Shown in pieces: positions 58,261-64,000 of a DNA stretch of 64,000 nt (within the stretch, counting starts at the first letter, position 1; every line of letters starts with the position of its first letter). This DNA comes from Epichloe hybrida. Lineage: Eukaryota > Ascomycota > Sordariomycetes > Hypocreales > Clavicipitaceae. The notes below the pieces were generated by a model, which had not been told where the DNA came from, did not search any database, and saw only the letters and a program-made list of their open reading frames with translations. The position numbers and the translations under genes are program-made. The DNA lies in the NCBI GenBank assembly GCA_019022495.1, contig JAFEKR010000055.1, positions 62,001-126,000 of the forward strand. Reading direction: 5' to 3'.

Positions 58261-59149
58261 ACGTGTCCATTAAAATAATGGTATGATAAGTTGAATTTCG
58301 AAGATGGAAAAAGTGCATCATAGCAAGGCGTCACCCTGGCCGCAGCCGGCGTTTGGAAACATGGTTCCCTCAGAAGACATGAAGTGTATGAATTTTTTTT
58401 TCTCTTTTTTTTTCTTTTGGAAAGATGGCATGGACAGCAGCTCAGTACAAGATATTCTTGACATTTAGGCAGGAAGTAGGCTTACTCTATTTTTGATCAC
58501 GAAGGGGGCAGGGGGATTCTCAGTTTATATATACATACATATACACATGTACATTTTTCATTTTCTGTCCGAGGGCACATGACATGATGGATCAGATACT
58601 TGGGGGAGGCGAGGGGGGAATAAATTCTAGGCACAGTACACGAAGTGATCTGGTATGATGGGGCAGGACTTGTATTTTTGGGCAACGTGTTGGGTAGCGA
58701 GAACCAATTCTGGTGATCTGACATGTCGGCAACTAGCAATGAGCAAATAGGAAAGAAGAGGAAGAGAGGATAAAAAAAGAGGAAAATTCCATGAGACTGA
58801 TAAGAACACCAGCCGAGCGAGACATGACTTCGCACTGAATCCGTACTTCATGAGGCAATTCTTGTCTCTTCACAGCGTGCCCCGCAATTCTGCGCGTCAT
58901 TGCTTTATTGAACGGCTGGGCTATCATTCGGGGCGATGGACGATGGACCGACGAATAGAACCAAGAGGAGCAGCAGGCCGATGAAACTCAACAAGGGACG
59001 AGGACAAACCGACTGCTTAAGTAATTGAGGACACCTTACCCCGTTAGATAGTTTTGACGTCCTTGGCCGAATCTCGACTCTTGATCATCAACTTCGTCAT
59101 CAACAAAACGCTGCGAACCGCATTGCCAGAACACCATCACAAACACAAA
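58261..59149. other. Intergenic between wc-2 and the DUF7721 gene
   Basis: The wc-2 3' region and the next gene's promoter. T-rich tracts occur at 58397-58420 and a TATATACATACA tract near 58527-58545. No gene is seen. Confidence 0.55.
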
Positions 59150-60413
59150 ATGGACAAGCTGATGAACATGGGCAAGGAGATGCTCCAGCAGCAACTCTCT
59201 GGACAGGGCCAGAGCCAGGATCAAGGTACGCAGCGCTCATTCGACTTGAGCGGAATGCTAGTCCGTACTCTGTCTGCCCTGCTTTGCCATTCCCGGCCTC
59301 GAGGTGAAAGCTCGGATCTGGGTGACCCCTTCTCCATGGTGACCCCTTCTCCATGATGATCCCTCTCCATGCCTGTCTGAAGGAAGGACTAAAAGGACCC
59401 CTCGAGTTGGCGCTGATCAGTGATTACCCCGCCATTCGGGCAGGGCAGCCAAAAAGACTCAGCACTGTGTGTGTGTGGTGGGTGAAGAAACGGCAGGAGC
59501 CATGAACCAGACTCGTCGATAATCTGTCGACAATTTGTCTCGAACAATTCACCACTTCGTCTCGTATAACACAAGCTAACCCGGTCTCTTATTGATTTCA
59601 CCCTGCAGCCCAGCCAACCAGTACGTAATTTGTCATCGTGTCCAGTAAATCGACGAATATGCAAAAGTTTCTCACCCTTTTTTCTCCATCGACAGACCAG
59701 GGCAGCGGCGGCGGCGGCGGCGGCCTGCAAAACGATGTCCTGAAGATGGCGCAGCAGCACGCGTCCGGATCGGCTGGAAGCTCTGGAAACAGCGACCTGT
59801 TCTCCAACATTATGAATGCGGTTGGTCAGAAGCAGGACAAGATTCAGAATGAAGACATTGACGAAGAAGGTGCGTTCAAGGGCATCTTTGACCACGTGGT
59901 TTTTTTTTTCTCCCTCGTTCTGGGTTCTAAGAGACACCAGCTAACCTGACTCTTGGGTGTTCAACAGACGCCGTGAAGCAACACCAGCATGCGTACCAAA
60001 ATGATGGAAAGGGCAACTCCAGCAGCCTTGGCACGGCGGCCGCCATGCAAGCCCTCAAGAAGTTTACGCAGTCGGACAACAGTGCGAGTTCTGCTTCCGG
60101 CCAGGGTGCGTTTTTGGGCATGGCCATGGCGGAGGCGAGCAAGGTGCGTTTCTCTGTTTTCGCTCCCGAAGCTCGTGTCTTGCAGAGAGACGTGTCGTTG
60201 GGTATTCTCAGACTGTATGTGTACGGTGTACGAGCTTGCTAACGTGCCACCTTGAAGCTGTTTGATGACAAGGCCGCAAAGGGCAAGGTGGAAGGCGGCG
60301 CCAGCAAGGAGAATGTCGTACAGCAGGCTGTTGAGGCGGCTATGAAGATGTACTTGAAGAGCCAGGCTACTTCGCAGGGCGGGTTGGCCGGGATGGCCGC
60401 CAAGTTCCTTTAA
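59150..60413 (+). CDS. DUF7721 'beta-flanking' protein with a 12-nt micro-exon
   Basis: A small fungal protein of unknown function. Five exons, 59150-59225, 59609-59620, 59696-59869, 59968-60143 and 60258-60413, are frame-consistent and give 197 aa. It begins MDKLMNMGKEMLQQQ, then a poly-Gly linker and conserved words LFSNIMNAVGQ, DKIQNEDIDEEDAVKQHQ, GTAAAMQALKKFT, GAFLGMAMAEASKLFDD and a C-terminal MYLKSQ...AAKFL. These match proteins annotated 'beta-flanking' in Aspergillus (from memory). There is no signal peptide or membrane segment. The second exon (CC CAG CCA ACC A) is needed to keep the frame and sits between CTGCAG and GTACGT. Intron 1 is 383 bp, long for this genome, and carries an AGTCCGTA copy. 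Confidence 0.85.
59609..59620 (+). other. 12-nt micro-exon of the DUF7721 gene
   Basis: Flanked by ...CTGCAG and GTACGT; it adds Gln-Pro-Thr and completes the split codons on both sides (phase 1 in, phase 1 out). Direct joining of its neighbours would also hold frame, so inclusion is supported mainly by the clean splice signals. Confidence 0.6.
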
Positions 60414-60696
60414 AGGGGAGAAATGGTACGCTTTAGCTAGTGAGGTCTCGTCTGGTGCGACTGCAGAAGAAGACAAAAGTCAACTCATGTCCCCGAAGTG
60501 ATGTCATCAGATTTGTGAGTGTTGAGTCAAAAGTAGCAATAACCCTGGTTTCGGGCCACCGTATATCAGGAATCATGGAATATTTTTTGGAATTGGCGGA
60601 TGAATGCGCCGGTATTTGAACCGTTTTTTTATTTCTTATTTTTTTTATTATCATGGACTGACTATAGAAAGAAGTCATAAGCCTCCTTGTCCAAAA

Positions 60697-62927
60697 CTAA
60701 GCATCGCCCCTCGCCAGGGCCATGACGTCCAGCCATGCGTCGGGCCTCCTGCGGCCCTCCTCATAGCTGGTGTGCAGGTACTCCTCTGCCTCTCGCGCAA
60801 AGGCCAAAAGCTGCTCTTCACTGCCCCATTCTCCCGTGGCCAGCAGGCCGATGGGGACCTTGCCCTCCCCCCTCTTGGGCGTGGCGTATCCCACGGGGAC
60901 AGATACCGAGGGCGTGCCCGTCATGTTGGCCAGGAAGATGTACATCATGTTTCTCAGGGCAGTGTTGGCATCGTTGAGGCCGTGGGTCTCATCACCGGGC
61001 GTCTTTGGCCATCCGGCAAGAGGAGTGGTCGGGGACATGATGAGCAGGCCGGGGTGCTTGCGGAACAGGAAGGCCAGGTGGCGCATGAGGAGGGTGCGCA
61101 TCGAGTTGAAGTTGAGAAAGTCAGCGGCGGGAGTCGCCGTGCCGATGGACATGAGGAGTCTGTTGGCGGGGCCGACGAGGGACAGCCAGTCGGAGGGATG
61201 GACGGTCCTGCGACGCGCGGCCTCGGACATTTCGGTGACGCAGATGACGCCGTGGGAGAGCTGGGCCTCGCCGAGGTGGGGGAGGGAAATGTCGACGATG
61301 TCGTAGCCGCGTCGGCGGGCGAAGTGGTCGATGGCGTTGTCGCAGTGCTCGACGACGTCGGGGTCCGCGGCGCGCCACCAGTCGCGGTAGACGCCCATGA
61401 CTTTTCGGTGGGCCGGCGACGACGACGGCTGGGGGGGAGGAGGTGGTGGCGAGCGCGCAAAGGCACTCTGGATCCCGTCGTCGGGGTTGGCCTGGGACAT
61501 GAAGCGGTAGGCGATGGTCAGGTCGGCGGCGTTGGCGGCAATGGGCCCCGTGACGCACACGGTGCTGCCCATGTGGCCCGTGCGGTGCTGCGAGGTCTTG
61601 AGGCCGTACAGGCCGTTGAAGCTCGCGGGGATGCGGATGCTGCCGCCGGCATCCGTGGCGACGGCCATGGGCACCATGCCGCAACACACTGCCGAGGCGG
61701 GGCCGGAAGACGATCCACCGGGATAATACTCGTTGTTCAAGTGGTTTGTGGGCGAGCCTTGGGCGATCTTGTCGATTCAATGGTTAGCGGGTAGGACAAA
61801 AAGACGAAAGGACGAAAGGGGAGGGAGCATGGGAGCATGAGGAACCCCCCCAAGCTAGGAAATATCTCACGCACATTCAAACCACAAGTATCTGTACAAA
61901 AATGTTTGTTCACGTTGGCATCACAACTCTCGTCGAAATCTACTCGGTTCAAAAAGGGGACAAGAGGCAAACTCACCTGATCCGAGCTCATGCATGCGAT
62001 TCTTGCCCAGGACTATTGCGCCTGCATCTTGGAGCGCCTGCACACACCACGCCGACTTCTCCTGCCTCTTGAAGAACGGCGATGCCGCGTTGTACTTCAT
62101 CCCGAAGTGGCTCACGTAGCCCTTTGTGCTGACGTCGTCCTTGACTCCGATGGGGACACCATCCAGGATGCTCAGGGGCTTTCCGGCCGCCCACCGAGCG
62201 GTAGACTCCTTGGCGGCCTCGAGAACCAGCTCATCGTTGCCGTGGTTGTCGGCCCAGCCATCTTCATATCTGGTCGTCGTCTTGTCTGCCCCCGGCTTCG
62301 TGAGCGGGAGGAGGGCCTTGACCACGTCAAGAGGTGTGAGTCTGCCGGATTTGTAATGCTCGTGATAGTCACTGATGGAGTAGTACTTGACTTTGGGGTC
62401 GACGTGCTCGTCGGACAAGAGGGCAGGTTCCAACTCTACCATCGGGCCGTTCGGACCCAGCGGCGTGACGCAGGGCTTGTTCTCGGCTTCGTTAGAACTT
62501 TTTTTGGACAACCCCTTTTTTCCCCGACTTTTCTCAATCGAGTCGGGTGGCGAGAAGGCGATTCCCTCCGCCATGCAAGATGGAGGAGCGTCAAGGGGGT
62601 AGGTAGTAGGATGGATACTGACATCGTACGTTGGCGGAACTCCATCAAGAGCCGCCAAGTCTTTGATTCGGCCGAACCCGGCATTGTTCCAGAAGAATCT
62701 CTGGAGGATCCCGGATCGTGATACCCTTCCACGTCGGGTCAAAAAGTCAGCATTTGTCAGTTGGATAAACGTCAGTTCAGTGTGAAGGCTGGGGCTGCGT
62801 ACAGTGCGCTAGCAGCTACCAGCGAATAACCACGTAAAACAGGATTACTTGCCGGGGGAGGCGCATATGTTGTTTCTGGGCCTTCCACGGGCCTGGGGTA
62901 ATTGGCAAATGCCGGTGCTGAGGCCAT
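60697..62927 (-). CDS. Amidase signature-family hydrolase
   Basis: Hydrolyses an amide bond; the substrate is unknown. Exons 62803-62927, 61977-62725, 61875-61891 and 60697-61767 join in frame to 653 aa. The catalytic triad is present: Lys237 in GVPIGVKDD, the cis-Ser in PGGSSSG (about 316-318) and nucleophile Ser340 in TDAGGSIRIP. The extra N-terminus (about 150 residues) precedes the AS fold and contains RGYSLVAASAL and FFWNNAGFG, which recur in fungal amidases. The third exon is only 17 nt (Asp-Thr-Cys-Gly-Leu-Asn). Without it the conserved stretch from MHELG to GSPTN is shortened. There is no secretion signal and no GatA-type context, so an organellar GatA is unlikely. It converges on the DUF7721 gene. 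A Pro-rich loop (eight Pro) lies near residue 400. Confidence 0.9.
61875..61891 (-). other. 17-nt micro-exon of the amidase gene
   Basis: Acceptor TTTTTGTACAG and donor GTGCGT flank it. It enters in phase 1 and exits in phase 0, so skipping it would shift the frame for the common downstream acceptor at 61768. It encodes DTCGLN, which fills the expected MHELG-D-T-x-G segment of amidases. Confidence 0.75.
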
Positions 62928-64000
62928 TGTCGTTGGTGTTATTTTTTATCTTTTGAACAGAGTTCAACGGCCAAAGGAAGCTGTCATGAGTTTTTGTTAG
63001 TTTTTTTTAAACTAGTGACGGACTACGCACGGCATTTAACAACCCCGACTGCTGTTGTCTTACATAAAGGAGACGCAGATGGGTCGAGAAGTTGCCTCGG
63101 CTCATCAGACCATGCTTTCATACATGATTAGCGTCGACTGGCAACCGGGGCTGAATAAAAAAGCGGAGTTGCCGGCACCGTACTCGTGGTGGCTGTGATT
63201 AATTCCTGAGTTCTTGGCCCCCGGATTCACAGATGCTAACATTGAAGTTGGTCTACCATGTATGTTACTGTCTCCAATCCCAGACCAGCAGCAGCGTCCA
63301 TCGCAGGCCAGTCATGATGAATCAAAGCCTTTGACCAGTAGAAAGTGCCCTTTCTGTTGATTCCTCTCTTCCTTGTTCTTGCTGTGCGCGCGAATAACAT
63401 CCATCCACTGAGCATCGCAGTGAGTGACTTAACATCATGGTTGTGAGGTTCAACATTGGCCGTGTACAATGGGTCGTACGGATTACATACAGTCCGTACT
63501 TTGAAATATTGACTCTGCCGGCCAATCAGAACCAGCATCGTCGGATCACGCCTGCCTGCTGCATGTTTCAGAGTCAACCAGAGTAATAATAATGATCTGT
63601 ACATGGAGACACATGACGATGAAGCGGGGAGTCTGCCCACCACATTCTTCCACCACTTGGATTTATTGGTTATTTACTCGGTGTGATTTCTGGGGTTTTC
63701 ATTCAAGGCCAGCCTCGGTCGGATCAGTCGTCCGAACGTGCCGACCTGTCGGTTCCTGAATGACCTTGCCAACCGCACGCGCCAAGCAAAGAAGCCGTCT
63801 GATTCACAATCGTTTCACAATCTCCGCGCCGAGCACCATGACACAGCGGGTGGCCTTCAAAAGGAAACTAGTCCCGTCCAATGTTGGCTTTGAAACCAGC
63901 AACGGACGGCTTGAGCCAGCTCAGCTGCAAGGGGATTTTTCCCGCTCATTCTGGTCTCATCGATCATCCAACGAGCCTCGCTTCGTCTCGTCTCAACTGA
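62928..64000. other. Amidase promoter and intergenic DNA to the window end
   Basis: No gene is recognised. It contains a short inverted repeat of GTACGGA/TCCGTAC at 63476-63499 and a CGTCTCGTCTC run at the extreme end. A minus frame of 135 codons (63236-63643) overlaps the motif and lacks any domain. Confidence 0.5.

Noticed and set aside
60604..61794. Plus-strand frame of 396 codons
   Set aside because: Antisense shadow of the amidase, caused by high third-position GC.

Overview
The window reads as nuclear DNA of a filamentous ascomycete, most likely a sordariomycete of the order Hypocreales. Genes carry short GT-AG introns of about 45-160 bp with CTAAC/CTGAC-like branch sites. Intergenic spaces run to kilobases, there is an intron-bearing tRNA-Glu, and the gene set is typically fungal (WC-2, Medusa, Kin4, CAX exchanger, RAD50). 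No bacterial operons, phage, plasmid or CRISPR features are present. The species cannot be named from the sequence.

Layout. tRNA-Glu (minus, 1172-1259); PKA catalytic subunit-like kinase (plus, 2348-3818); tail-anchored inositol 5-phosphatase with an apparent internal deletion (minus, 4579-5911); casein kinase I (minus, 7956-9288); Pro-rich hypothetical protein (minus, 12113-13918); Medusa-type developmental regulator in four exons (minus, 15072-18398); an unrecognised, probably multi-exon gene (minus, about 21617-23621). A gene-poor stretch of about 12.8 kb follows (23.6-36.4 kb). On its right are Kin4-like kinase (plus, 36424-39922), CAX Ca2+/H+ exchanger (plus, 42933-45632), SPRY protein (plus, 46240-47343), PP4 regulatory subunit R2 (plus, 47722-49417), RAD50 (minus, 49993-53916), white collar-2 (plus, 56476-58260), a DUF7721 'beta-flanking' protein (plus, 59150-60413) and an amidase (minus, 60697-62927). 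Exon boundaries were placed by hand from splice signals and reading-frame continuity.

The genes are mainly core regulatory and housekeeping genes rather than a pathway cluster: three protein kinases, a lipid phosphatase, a phosphatase subunit, a photoreceptor-complex transcription factor, a conidiation regulator, a DNA-repair ATPase and a calcium transporter. Several (WC-2, CK1, PKA) act on the same circadian/light circuit in Neurospora, but they lie tens of kilobases apart and may be neighbours by chance.

The most striking non-gene signal is a dispersed 9-mer, TACGGANTA (reverse TANTCCGTA). I found roughly 60 copies by eye, against about two expected by chance, essentially all outside coding exons. 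One pair of copies ends a 102-bp inverted-repeat element at 41035-41136, which suggests the motif is the terminus of a tiny MITE-like family; elsewhere the ends occur alone or fused into short perfect palindromes. Other points of interest are the inositol phosphatase that lacks the segment expected to carry its Gln-Glu catalytic motif, micro-exons of 17 nt and 12 nt, and a G-quadruplex-like tract upstream of casein kinase I.
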